Assembly (NCBI RefSeq): GCF_033958435.1 | Contig: NC_134137.1 | Location: 104,852,501 to 104,916,500 of the forward strand | Source: Carettochelys insculpta | Lineage: Eukaryota > Chordata > Testudines > Carettochelyidae | DNA length: 64,000 bases | Direction of reading: 5' to 3' | Shown: in pieces, positions 10,316 to 21,339 of the stretch | How the letters are laid out: each line of letters starts with the position of its first letter | Numbering within the stretch: position 1 is the stretch's first letter | The notes under the pieces: model-generated | The model's database searches: none | The model's input: the letters and a program-made list of their open reading frames with translations, nothing else | What the model was told of the DNA's origin: nothing | Made by a program: the position numbers and the translations under genes

Positions 10316-12239
10316 TATGATAAAGATTTTTGAAACTCTAGGGATACACATGATGCCATGAATAGCAGCAAATCAAGTGTGAATGATTTGGTCAGAAATA
10401 GATCGGTTCATCCTTGTTTCTTATTTGACCATCGTTGCATGCTCGTATTTAATCCTTCAGAGTGCTGAGTACTCAGGCCTCAGTTCCACAAAGCATTTAA
10501 GCATGTCATGTTTAAAGGACTACACACATGATGGGCTTTGCTGGATCAGACCCAGCGCTGAGCCCTACCTCAGCAATCATAACACTGTGGTAAATCTAAA
10601 CAACCAGGCTTTAATGAGTCGTTAACTGGGAACAGGGGGATGAACCTCTTACATATTTAACCTTTATCTACAGATCTATGAAACTGTTATACAAGGAATA
10701 TTAATGCCTTTACACAGAAGAGCACTTACGCACATACTTAAGTCCAGCAAATCAATAAGGCACTTAAGCTCATGCTTAAACTCAAGCACAACTGCTAACT
10801 GTAGTTACAAACCTATCTTCCCATGTAACATGGGGACAACAGATATCTGCATCTATATTTTAACTATGCCTGTGTGAATATATTCACAAACAAGGTACAT
10901 ATTGATACACAGGACAGCTAATGGCCAAATTTTAAGTATGATTATAAGCATGCAAAGCAACTGACAACAAAGAAAGAAAAGCCTCTGAGAACAGTTGAAA
11001 TAATCCAAGTATAATTTAGTGACTGTAAGGTCTCAGAATGAATGAATGAAATGAGCTTGTTCAGGCTGGATCAGATTTAGGTAGGAGATGGGTCAATAAT
11101 TTAACTTTATTAGGGAATCTTCTTGAATGTTCTTTTCGTTTGGGAGTCTTCAGCTACCACTCTTAAATAAGGCCAGTAAAGGAATCCAGATTGCTTTATT
11201 TTTTCTGAAGCACATTCAAGGCAATCTTTCCATCTCCATTGTGTTTCTTGCATTTTTGAGCCTAACACAGAAAGGCTTCTGAATGTATATTTCCTGAAAT
11301 ACCTTTCCCAGCCAAAATAAAGAGGTTTCTAACCCAGTTGCTTCCTTATCTCACATTCATCTAAATTATTTATTTTTGTTATGACATTTTACAACTAGAA
11401 GTAGAGATTTCAAGGTAGTATACAGATCTGGCTTGCTATAAAGTTGTGTAATACCCTGGTAGTCTCTTTGTAGGAAAAAAAGCTTGAAATATACTAAAAT
11501 ATAGAGATTCATTTTAGTTTCCCAAAGCATCATATTTTCCAGGCAAAACTTTCTTGGATTTACTACTGGCAAAATGACATTTAAACAACATTTTTATGCC
11601 TCATTACATTGTGTCATACATGTAATTCAGTGATTGAAGGGAGGCAGTTAAAAATTCAGTACTAAATACAGAGGACTGACCCACAGGTTGCATCTTCTTT
11701 CGTAATGATGAAGCATTGCAATTATTACTAGCATGTGTTGAAAGAAACTGCAGTGGGTGTGGTTTAGGAGCCAAGATCTTGTTGTCTCTGCTACTTTGTT
11801 CTATAAAGAACATGACTGGGTTATTCTTAGAATATTTGTTTTCTCTCTGGAAAATCCTATGTCAAGTAAGTTGTTATTGTTGGTGTGACTGATTATTATT
11901 ATATTACGTAAACACCCGTAATGGGAGCAATAAAAGCTTCCTAAAAGTAGGGGGGCCAATGGTGCCTGAGGCATGGCCCTGCTGCCTGCTTTTACTGGCT
12001 CTCCTCCCTGAGTTCCTGCCTATGTACCACTCCTCCCTACACCCGTGCCTTCACACAGCCCCTTCCCCCATATCCTGCCCCACCTCTTCCCCTCAAGATT
12101 CCACTCACTTCTCTCCACCTTCTAGCTCACCTTGCTTGCTCGTACACAGCCAGTAAAAAGTGGTGTGGTGGGACTATGGCCTCCTCGCTTCTTCCCTGCC
12201 AGACGTTCCAGCACCTCGACCTAGGACAACCCACATCAG
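10316..12239. other. No gene recognised; possible ancient repeat near 10450-10800
   Basis: The stretch 10470-10800 contains repeated 'cacttaag'/'aagcatg' strings of the type found in old amniote interspersed repeats. The 11950-12160 stretch is C/T-rich with a promoter-less open frame and no motif. Nothing coding is supported. Confidence 0.4.
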
Positions 12240-12365
12240 CACCCCATTGCGTCAGGCACTGTTCAAAACACATAGTGAGAGAGGGGCACTGCCCTGAAGA
12301 GCTTGCATTCTAACTAGGCAAGAAGGAAGTCAAAACGTGCCATAAAAGGATGGACCATACAAATA
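12240..12365 (+). repeat. MIR / CORE-SINE fragment
   Basis: It reads 'gtcaggcactgttcaaaacacatag' followed by 'ctgccctgaagagcttgcattctaa' and a 'ggcaagaaggaagtc' tail, in the MIR order. Confidence 0.65.
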
Positions 12366-12922
12366 GAGTATCGGGAAGGAGGTGAAGAAAGATAAAGGGT
12401 AAGATTTTATAAGTTATGCGCCCCACTCCCATTGAAACAAATGGGAATTAGGCATGTAAATACCTTTAAAAATCTTCCCTAGAGTGACAGACCATCTATC
12501 AAAGACTCAAGGATTGATCCCAAATCTTCTGAGTACCAGTCCATATGGTGCATATGACCTTCCTGTCTTTTTTAAAAGCTCTTCTCTTCTGAAGTGCCAG
12601 TTACACTCATCAGTGTAACAGTTGGACTGGTCTTTGTTCTGGTCCAGCTGACTTACTATAGCCACTGCACGAGAATAACCATGTGTAAGCATCCCCTGTG
12701 GTGAAAAGCCCACCGGAAAAGATGCAGCTGAAAGAGTAACCACAGTCTTCCCTCTACATGAAAAGGGTATATTAGAGGAAAGAACTGTCTGTAAAATGGG
12801 CAGGGCCAACCAGAGAGAGGGTACCTATGTGGATAGGAGGATAGCACATTGTCATCATAATTCTGCATGAATGGCTCATATGTAAACCATCAGTGGATTT
12901 AAAGCTGGTTTCTCCTGGTCTC
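12366..12922. other. No gene recognised
   Basis: A short 'cccattgaaacaaatggga' palindromic string at about 12428-12447 belongs to a recurrent motif discussed in the findings. Antisense open frames at 12507-12868 show no motif. Confidence 0.45.
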
Positions 12923-13361
12923 CTGAGCCACGTCTACATGTGCACGCTACTTCGAAGTAGCAGCACTAACTTCGAAATAGCGCCTGTCACGGCTACACGT
13001 GTTGGGCGCTACTTCGATGTTAACATCGACGTTAGGCGGCGAGACGTCGAAGCCACTAACCCCATGAGGGGATGGGAATAGCGCCCTACTTCAACGTTCA
13101 ACGTCGAAGTAGGGAACGTGTAGTCATTGCGCGTCCCGCAACTTCGAAATTGCGGGGTCCTCCATGGCGGCCATCAGCTGAGGGGTTGAGAGACGCTCTC
13201 TCCAGCCCCTCAGCTCAATGGTGGCCACGTGGAGCGGCCCCTTAAAGGTCCCCACCCCCTCCCTTTCTGTGCAGGAAGCTGAGAAAGCGTGCAGGCAGCA
13301 GCAATAACATGCAGCTCGCCTGCACGCTCTTCTTCAGCCACCCAGACCCCCAAAGGACCTC

Positions 13362-14024
13362 ATGGCCGCCCAGCAGCCCCCCTAGCGCCCTCAGGGAACC
13401 CCCCCGAATGGGAGCCAGGGAAGCCAGGGCAGGAGCCAGGCCGGGAAGTGGCAGCGGGGCCCCTCCTGGACAGAGGCCGAGCTTCGGAACCTGCTGGGGC
13501 TCTGGAGCGAGGAGGAGGTGCTCCAGGTAATGGGGAGCAAGAGGCAGAATGCGGATGCGTTCGCTCGGCTGGCCAAGGGCCTGGCCGCCCAGGGTCACCC
13601 TGCCCGCACTCCGGACCATGTCCGGAGTAAAATGAAGGAGCTGCGGCAGGGTTACGCCCGGGCCCGGGATGCAGCCGGCCGATCTGGGGCCGCCCCCATC
13701 ACTTGCCCCTTTTACAGGGAGCTCAGGGACATCCTGGGCCCCCGGCACACCTCCTCCCCTCCGGCCACGCTTGACACCTCGGCTGAGGAGCCCCAGCAGG
13801 CCCCGGAGCCGGAGTCCGCCCCGGAGGCAAGCCCCGCACCCGGGGGTTCCCCCCTGGAGCCCACCCCCGGGGCACCGGAGCAGGAGGAGGAGGAGGAGGG
13901 GGACTCCTCCTCTACCGACACCGGGCTCCAGATCCTCCTGCCATCCTGGAGCAGCAGCCGGGCGTCTGCCCCCTGGGTGTCCCCCGACCATGGGGCCCTG
14001 CAGGCCTCCACAGCCCAGCCCTGA
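13362..14024 (+). pseudogene. Harbinger Myb/SANT-like DNA-binding protein, one in-frame stop
   Basis: In PIF/Harbinger elements this second protein binds the element ends and helps bring the transposase to the nucleus and DNA (known for the family). Starting from ATG at 13362 there are 221 codons including the stop, broken once by TAG at 13383-13385 (codon 8, one C-to-T change from CAG). The trihelix/SANT-like domain spans about residues 33-105. It opens PSWTEAELRNLLGLWSEEEV, continues through NADAFARLAKGL and RTPDHVRSKMKELRQGYARA, and ends FYRELRDILG. The tail is rich in Pro, Glu and Ser, with a five-Glu run near 13880. An ATG at 13518 could restart translation but would cut into the first helix. 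Its last 313 bp overlap the transposase gene tail-to-tail. Confidence 0.8.
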
Positions 14025-15287
14025 AAGAAGGCCTCCCCCTTGCTCTCCACCAGGTTGTGTAGGGCACTGCAGGCACCCACAAGCTGGAGGATGTTGGTGG
14101 GGCCCGCATCCAGGCGGGTGAGGAGACACCTCCAGCGCTCTTTGAGGTGCCCAAATGAGCACTCCACCACCTGGCGCTTGTGGTTCAGGCGCTGGTTGAA
14201 GCACTCCTGGCTAGCGGAGAGATGGCCCATGTACGGGTGCATGAGCCAGGGCCGGAGGGGGTATGCCGCATCTGCGATGACGCAGAGGGGCATGGTGGTG
14301 TCCCCCACAGGGATCTCCCACTGGGGGATGTAGGTCCCCACCTCCAGCCGGCGGCACAGGCCCGAGTTCCGGAAAACCCGGGCGTCGTGGGTACTGCCAG
14401 GCCAGCCCAGCCCACATAAATGTCCTGGAAACTGCCCCAGCTGTCCACCAAAGCCTGGAGGACCACTGAGTGGTAGCCCTTCCCGTTGATGTAGTGTCCT
14501 CCACTGTGCTCCGGGGCGCGGATGAGGATGTGAGTCCCATCCAGAGCCCCGAAGCAATTGGGGAAGCCCAGGGTGGCAAAGCCCGCGATGGTGGCATCTG
14601 GGTCCCCCAGCCTCACGAGCCTGTGGAGGAGCATGGCGTTGATGGCGCGGACGACCTGCAGGGGAAGCACATGGGAGAGCACCAATGAGGGGTGAGCAGT
14701 GTGTGTGTGGCCCTCCCCTGCCAGGGCCCCCCTCCCCTGCCCTGCCCTGCCAGAGCCCCCCTGCCCTGCCAGGGCTGCCTCCTCCCCCTCCCCCCGTGGG
14801 TCCTCTTACCTCCATGAGGACAGCCCCGACGGTGGCCTTGCCGACGCCAAACTGCTGTCCCATGGATCGGTAGCTGTCGGGAGTGGCCAGCTTCCAGACA
14901 GCGATGCCGACCCGTTTCTCCACAGGGAGGGCACACCGCATGGCGGTGTCCTGGTGCCTGAGTGCGGGGGTGAGCCACTGGCATAGCTCCATAAATGTCT
15001 GCCGGCTCATGCGAAAGTTCCTGAGCCAGCCGTCGTCCCACTCCCCAAGCACCAGCCGCTCCCACCAGTCAGTGCTGGTGGGGTAGCTCCACAGCTGGTG
15101 GCGTATGAGGCAGCGGGGGGGTCAGGGTGCTGCAGGGTTGGGGGTTGCATCCTCCTCGCCTGCGGGCATCTCCTCCTCTGTGGCAAGGAGGTGCTCAGCT
15201 GCCTCCTGCATGGCACGGAGCAGGGCGAGCACTGCTCCTGCAGGGGCGCCTGGGTGGACCTCTGGCTGCTGCTGCTGGGGGGTCCAT
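13712..15287 (-). pseudogene. Harbinger DDE transposase (HARBI1-like), one intron, three lesions
   Basis: This DDE/RNase H-fold transposase cuts and rejoins the element. The likely start is ATG at 15287-15285 (MDP..., like the older copy at 6073). Exon 1 is 15287-14810 and exon 2 is 14655-13712. Exon 1 has TSTDWWERLVLGEWDDGWL and a helix-turn-helix-like stretch SMGQQFGVGKATVGAVL. Exon 2 has GFPNCFGALDGTH (Asp at 14539-14541), HDARVFRNSGL (Asp at 14384-14386), IADAAYP (Asp at 14270-14272) and, 35 residues on, Glu in VVECSFGHLKERW (14162-14164). Lesions: one extra C in a C6 run right after the start, a TGA at 15122-15124, and a 5-bp tandem duplication near 14402-14412 that shifts frame. Discounting these, the exons give exactly 472 codons. 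The C-terminal tail beyond about 14040 is antisense to the Myb gene. Confidence 0.85.
14656..14809 (-). other. Spliceosomal intron in the Harbinger transposase
   Basis: On the - strand the sequence leaves the conserved frame at ...ATGGAG|GTAAGAGG and rejoins it at CTTCCCCTGCAG|GTCGTC, giving a 154-bp phase-0 intron with consensus donor and a pyrimidine-rich acceptor. Joined, the protein reads AVLMEVVRAINAMLL, which aligns to GAVAIQVAKAINKLL of the intronless copy at 5.6 kb. The intron is G-rich on the sense strand. Splicing is inferred from sequence only. Confidence 0.8.
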
Positions 15288-15648
15288 GACTGCGTCGCCC
15301 GAAGTGTGCGTGCCTTTGGCTCTGCAGACCACATGCTGTGCAGGCTGAGTGTGTCTGGGAGGGGCCCTTTAAGGGAGCGGCTAGCTGTTGCCCTGGAAGC
15401 GCTAGTCCGCCCTGTGACCCTGTCTGCAGCTGTGCCTGGCACCCTTATTTCGATGTGTGCTACTTTGGCGTGTAGACGTTCCCTTGCAGCGCCTATTTCG
15501 ATGTGGTGCTGCGCAACGTCGATGTTGAATATTGACGTTGCCAGCCCTGGAGGACGTGTAGACATTATTCATCGAAATAGCTTATTTCAATGTCACTACA
15601 TCGAAATAAGCTACTTCGATGTAGGGTTCACGTGTAGACGTAGCTCTG

Positions 15649-16433
15649 GTGTAACTTCCAGAGGAGGACAGCTGTGGATGCATTGCTTTCCCTTCTCCAG
15701 GGTGAATTACCACTGAGGATGGCACATCAGCCTCTGCTGATACAAGGCAGTACAAAATGATTCAGTAGAAACTCTCCAGGGCCAGAGCCTCCATTTATGT
15801 AAACTGTAATAACTCCATTGATTCAAACAACACTGTACCTAGTTTTCATCCTTGGTGTTCTCTATAACTAACCTTCTTCCCTGTTGAAAACTGGGAATTT
15901 TTGTTTTCTACCTTGAGTTCACAACACACTTTTCCTTCTTACTCCAGGACTATTTAATTTCCTAAATTCTGTCCTGGAAGAGACTCTTTCAAAGGTTTTA
16001 AAAATTTGCAAATAATTTATAGCAACCAGCTCTTTTTGTCCCCGCTTGTTTGACTATTAGACTGGAGCAGCACAATTTTTCTTTACAGATTCTGCATTGA
16101 TCCGTCCCTGCCATCACATGCAAAGTGATAGGTCTTATAATTCTGCTATTTTCAACTCATTTACTGGGTAATAATTCCCACCGCTCTGTAAATTCCATGT
16201 TCACCCACACAACCTTTATTAAATATAATTATAACATTGGTACCTTCCAGCCGTCTAGTCTGGTAGCTGATTTTAATGCTAAATTACCTTTTTGGTAAGC
16301 AGCACAGTCCCTCCATTCTTATGCTTCTTTAGAAATGGTGGATGAACACCATTTTGTGCTATGTTCAGATAATAACAATATTCTGTCAAACTGTGCCTTC
16401 ATGAGTTTTAGCTGGGTTAGCCAGAATCATATA
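15649..16433. other. No gene recognised
   Basis: A diverged 'ctccattgattcaa' string lies at about 15812. The rest is AT-rich and unassigned. Confidence 0.45.
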
Positions 16434-16679
16434 CAGTAAACTTTTTCATATCTGGCAGCCCCAGGACCATGAGGTTTCTGCATAGTCAAATATTCTAGAT
16501 AATAGAGAGATATACCTACCAACACAAAACATTAAAGAAAAACAACATTAGATATTAAGAAACAAACAAAAATGTATGCAAAGTACTTTATTTACCAACA
16601 GCAACATTTACATATGGTTAGGATGCTGGTTATTTGAGACTTCCTGATGGTAGAATAACGGCTATGAAAGAGTTTTGTG
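16434..16679. mobile_element. Tigger/pogo-like MITE relic
   Basis: It begins TA|CAGTAAACTTTTTCATA and ends with the imperfect inverted counterpart TATGAAAGAGTTTTGTG. A TA precedes the left end, fitting Tc1/mariner-pogo target preference. The interior is AT-rich and non-coding. Confidence 0.5.
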
Positions 16680-17581
16680 GGTTAGGGACAAGGGAAGAAT
16701 GCTGGGCAGAATCAAAGCTGTTATTTAAAATATTATTGGCTTGTTGAGTTTACCAGAACAATGAATGGCCTAGTATAAGCCTACTTTACTTATTTGCCCA
16801 GTTCTTCCCCATATATTTTAGCCATTTTCCAGGATAGAATGTCCTAGCTAGCAGGACTGAACCTATGTCACAGGTGGCCAAATTGTGTTTATTCTTTCTC
16901 CTCTTCACTAGTAAGAGTCTTAGGATGGACATAAAGTTAAGCTCACCAGTCTTCAGTCTTTCTCCTCATCCCTGCTAGCTGTTCATGGGGTCACATTTTA
17001 AGGTTTTTGTCCCTTAAGCAGAACTTTCAAAATATTTCTGAAAGCATTTTTGTTTGCAACAAGTCTGAAGATGCCTGATATGTCAGTCACATGGCAAATA
17101 GCAAACAAAACACTTGGACATCCCTCCGCCCCTTAATATTTCCACTGCTTTGAAAGACAAAGGCAAATTGACTGCCAGATGAGAGTTCTTCAGTACACAA
17201 ATCCTTGTCGGCAAAGCCACTGAAACTTTGCACAGTGCCTTTATCTTTCCTCTTTGACTGTGAGGCTATAATGGGGACACTGTGTTCAAACAGCTATTTG
17301 CTGGAAAAACTGCAAACACTTGAAAAATTAAACCTAGCACAATTGCATTCAAGCTAATGAAAGCTGGGAATGTTAGAGGTGACACTCTCCATCTTCAAGA
17401 TGAGGGCGTATTATAGAACCTGTCATTCTTCAGTGCTCCTTGCTGCCAATCTACTGTATGGAGTAGCACTAACAATACCCATTGCCGTGCAAAGCACAGG
17501 GTTTGTGTCATGAAAGGGCAGCAGGCTGACAAATAGGGTGGGGGTGGAGAGACTGAAAGCACATGACGCCACTTGAACAGG

Positions 17582-17582
<1 letters not shown>
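16680..17582. other. No gene or repeat recognised
   Basis: Unique-looking sequence. The part around 16990-17400 has a mixed composition without repeat signatures and could be conserved non-coding DNA, but nothing in it proves that. Confidence 0.4.

Positions 17583-17622
<40 letters not shown>
17583..17622. repeat. (CT)n microsatellite, about 20 units
   Basis: A perfect CT run of about 40 bp. Confidence 0.95.
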
Positions 17623-17624
<2 letters not shown>

Positions 17625-17732
17625 GGAGGTGATAACCACTTTAACGGCAGCGTGTCTTTAGGCAGGACAGCTGACACATCAATGACTGTAGCCCTGGCTA
17701 AACGAAACTGGCATTGCTGCCTTTGTCTAGAT

Positions 17733-18047
17733 CAGTGTTTCTTAAACTTTTTGAGACCACTGAACTCCAAACAGTAATATTTTTTATGTAGTAACACATA
17801 TGACAATGTTCTTCAAAAAATTGTTAGACCAATAAAAAAAACAAACTGCAGCATATACAGCAAAAACAAAATGCAGTAATTTAATCAGGTATCCTAGCAA
17901 TGAAAAATTAACAATGCATCTGGTTTTAATAACAGAAAATACACACTATCAGCATATGATACCAAAGAAGTGTCAGACGCTCGCGGCACACCAGCAAGTT
18001 GCTCCCAGAACACCAGCGTTCCATGGAGCATAGTTTAAGAAACACTG
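17733..18047. mobile_element. hAT-family MITE with 8-bp target duplication
   Basis: The ends CAGTGTTTCTTAAACT and inverted AGTTTAAGAAACACTG are almost perfect inverted repeats. The flanks are GTCTAGAT (17725-17732) and GTCTATAT (18048-18055), 7 of 8 bases equal, the duplication length of hAT elements. It is 315 bp, AT-rich and non-coding. Confidence 0.9.
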
Positions 18048-18055
18048 GTCTATAT

Positions 18056-18765
18056 TATCAGACTGTTTTGCAACACAAACCATTTAATCACTTGTCATTC
18101 TTCATACTTCCAGCAGAGCAGAGCAGTCAGACACATCGATTGTGTCCCTCCAAAATTCCTTCTTCAAGAACTGCATAATTGCAGAAGTTGCTACTTCACT
18201 TGTATTTGTGTTGAAACTGCAGGAAACAAATCCATTGAAATGGACACATATGACAGAATGGTAGTACTTACAGGTATTGTCGGGGCTTTGGCATCTACTA
18301 AGAATTCATTTACTTGCTTAACACTTTATTTCGCAGCGTGAAGGTGTTTGGTGTCGGATGTCAGAGTTCAGGAGGGTATCAGCTCCAACACGCTGTTCGA
18401 TACATAATTAATCTCTGAGAGAAACTCCATCTGCAAAGCACATCCACGCAGAGCGCGCACACAGAACAAACAGTGGCAGAGATGGGCTGATCTTTGGTGA
18501 TGTTACATTAGAAAAGTCTAGGCCCAAATCATGTAAAACTGAGCAGTCTCACTTTTGTTTAGATAATGATGGTTTAAAACAGGATCCAGCATGGTGTTGT
18601 TTGGTAAGATGCCGCATAATTCAGTTCCTAATCAGAATATTATATCCCCACAGTCAAAGAGGAAAGATAAAGACATTAATGGTAGACCTCTGAATTGAGG
18701 AAGATGCTTTTATTTATCCATGTATCAGTGTGGCTACTGAGACCTTGTCTGCACGATAGTGCTGT
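18056..18765. other. No gene recognised
   Basis: The end of this stretch (18740-18765) has GTCTGCACGATAG, a possible broken Harbinger-type terminus. Otherwise unassigned. Confidence 0.4.
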
Positions 18766-18775
18766 CAACAGAAGT

Positions 18776-18923
18776 ATCAGGGAGGTAGCCGTGTTAGTCT
18801 GTATCTTCAAAAACAACAAGAAGACCTGGGGCACCTTATAGACTGACAGATAGTTTGGAGCACAAGCTTTCGTGAGCAAAGACCCGCTTTGTCAGATGCA
18901 TGAGCTGGGGGGGAGTCTCTTGC
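18776..18923 (-). mobile_element. Penelope-like (hammerhead-bearing) module, single copy with 10-bp TSD
   Basis: The 148-bp insertion is flanked by the exact direct repeat CAACAGAAGT (18766-18775 and 18924-18933). On the - strand it reads 'gcatctgacaaagcgggtc', then 'cacgaaagcttgtgc', then 'ctataaggtgcccc' and a terminal 'cggctacctccctgata'. This is the second subtype of the module found at 7744, closest to the copy at 40402. Confidence 0.7.
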
Positions 18924-18933
18924 CAACAGAAGT

Positions 18934-21339
18934 TATTCCATTTTAATTAAAGCACCTTTGCATGTCCGCACTGTGCCTCTTGTATTGGCAGAGCACAGCT
19001 GCACTAGCAGTTCTTGCATGCGCACAGAGTGTGCACTGTGGGTAGGTATCCCATTGTACAACTGGCTGCAGGGGAGCTTGGGAAGGGTTTGCAGTGCCTC
19101 CTGGGGCACGTACAGCCTCTTACGAGGCAGTTGCTCAATACCATTGCTCTGTGGACATTATATTAGATTACCAGTCCCTTTTCAGCTGAAGTGGGGAAGA
19201 AGAAAAGGGGAGAGTGTGTGACAGGCAGTGTGTGTGTGTCGTGTGGAAGGGGGAGACAGGAACAGTGTGTGGGGGGAAGTTTGTGTGTTGGAGGAAAATG
19301 TATCAGTATGCTCTGTCTTTAAGGTCAGATGGCAGCCTGAGCAACCAATCCTGGAGCAAGGGACTCCCCACCAGCCTTACCCCACGCCAGCCCCTGGCTC
19401 TGCGCAGCACAGCGGTCTCTCTCTCTCTCACACACACACTCCAACCCACCTCGCATTCTCAGACTGCTCTGCTTACCTAGTACGGTACTGTGACTCCATC
19501 AGATTTCTCCCTTGGCCTCCTCCGCTACCCAAAGTGGTATGAATGGTATTGCCTCTTGCCTTCAAAAAATCCTAGCAAACTAAATGGGCCTATGCAGGCC
19601 CTCTGTCACTTGCCCCAGAACTCAGAGCTTCAGCAGCAGTGGTGGCCATTGCTCCAGACCCCTTTGAAGTGCCAGTAGCGCTGCTCCCCTACTTCACGCA
19701 GCTGTTGGGGGCCCAGCTCCACAGTCCCAGTGGCACTGAGGGCATAGAATGAGGAATGGTGTAGCCAGCTGCCCAGGAGAAGTCCCTGAAGACACCTGGA
19801 GGAGTCTGAGATGAGGTCACTGTGACAGGGAGAATTGAGAGATTCTGGGAAGTTGGGGAACTCATCAGTTTTACTTAAAAACAAGCATCCTTTCCGGGGT
19901 TTGAGTGAGTTGTCTGGAATTTCAGTTTTTGGCAGACCCTGAAAACCCAAGAGAAAATCAGGATCAGAAGATATAACTCCTGTTACAGTTTGGTTGAAAT
20001 CATGAGAGCTGAAACTTAGGGAAAGGAGTCAGAGGGGGTTCACACAACTGTACTTGATTGATCCTTTCCAGGTCTCCTGCTTTTGCTGACAAGCTTTCCC
20101 TGCTTAGTATTATATCAACCTAATTCAGGAAATGAAAAGAATACCAAAAAGTCTGCCACCCAGTAAGCAAACAAACAACAAAAATGACATTCACCATTCA
20201 TTTCCACAGATCCCACAAACATACTGACAATGCCCTGAAACAATGTTGTACCTTGGAAAGAGAGAGTCACCAGGTTCAACGAATGGGCAAGTTTTTCCTG
20301 TGTCAGAGCTCTGCTGAGCACGGGAAAGAGGGGAGGGTGGCTGGGACCTGATTATGGTCCCTTGATTGTCAGGGCCAACAGTGGCTCTAATATCTTAATG
20401 GACCCCATGCCAGCAAAAGACAAGGGTAATGAACAGGACTTTCCTATATCCCTTTCCCACATGCTCCTTGCCTGCACTGATACACCTACTGTGCTTGGAT
20501 TGGAGGCAGGCAGGAAGGCTTATACTGGAGCTGACACACTTACACCCAGCAGAGAGTTTGTGATCTTCTTACACAAGACACATCTGCAACCAGAATTCTG
20601 TTATCTCCCTTTCCTAAAGGGAAAAGGTACAGGGCAATGCTGCCTATCTGCCTTAACACATATTCCTTCTCCAAAACCAAAGGCACAAAGCTTGCAACAG
20701 CCTAAAATTTGGTGTGAACAAAGCCATAAATTGATATACTCCCCTAAATGGGCAAACTTCCCCCACCCTCCATGGATACACAAGTCCCCAAGCTGAAAAG
20801 CAATGGCTAGCTAGCCAAAGGCCTATAATCAATCACTAATCACAACACTTGGGTGGACAAAATCAGAGAAGGTGCCCAGGCCTCGTGCACATTATAAATA
20901 GTTCAGATACTTTTGAATGCAAGATTATGAACTAATGCTAATCAGCAAGTGGAGTATGCCAATTACTGTCCACTCTGCCTATACTTAATAGACTGAGGAC
21001 AGTCAACATTCTAGCTACCAGTTCAGTTTCTACATATTCATTTTATAGGCATTCAAAATATTCATAACAAAATGCAAAACTGCTTGAATATTTTTGGGTT
21101 TTGTGGTGTTGTGTCTGGTAAATGGACACGTTTGGTGCTGTTCATAAATCTTCACATTCATAGATTACTAGCTCTCCCTGCCCCCCTCAAATTAGACAGA
21201 GATTGGTTGAACTATGATGTAAATTGCAAACCTCCCTGAGTTATCTTCTTCTTTTCTAGACAAGTTCAGGTAAGTAGATGTGAAGTGAAAGCCACAAGAA
21301 AGTCAACACTGGTATTTTATATAAATCTTAGCTTCTGTA
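18934..21339. other. No gene recognised; GT-rich and (CT)(CA) tracts at 19200-19442
   Basis: The 19208-19290 stretch is GTGT/GGGG-rich, and 19420-19442 is (CT)n(CA)n. Longer open frames (19630-19950 on -, 20362-20796 on +) have no recognisable domain or conserved motif and are not called as genes. Confidence 0.45.

Larger units (their letters stand above)
12926..15645. mobile_element. Near-complete two-gene PIF/Harbinger transposon
   Basis: The ends AGCCACGTCTACATGTG and, inverted, AGCTACGTCTACACGTG are flanked by an identical 3-bp duplication CTG (12923-12925 and 15646-15648), as expected for PIF/Harbinger. The subterminal regions are CpG-rich and full of CTTCGA-type repeats, including a 16-bp perfect palindrome TCGATGTTAACATCGA at 13014-13029. 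The GC-rich interior holds a Myb-like gene on + and a DDE transposase on -, convergent. Base composition differs sharply from the AT-rich surroundings. Confidence 0.9.

Noticed and set aside
13309..13530. Open frame on + upstream of the Myb-like gene
   Set aside because: It is a different frame from the SANT-like domain and has only low-complexity sequence. The ATG at 13362 in the SANT frame with one TAG explains the region better.
13242..14204. Long 320-aa open frame on the - strand
   Set aside because: It is a shadow of the overlapping GC-rich Harbinger genes, in a frame with no transposase motif.
20362..20796. 144-aa open frame on +
   Set aside because: No recognisable domain, antisense overlap with another open frame, and no repeat or splice context. 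It is within the length expected by chance in 64 kb.
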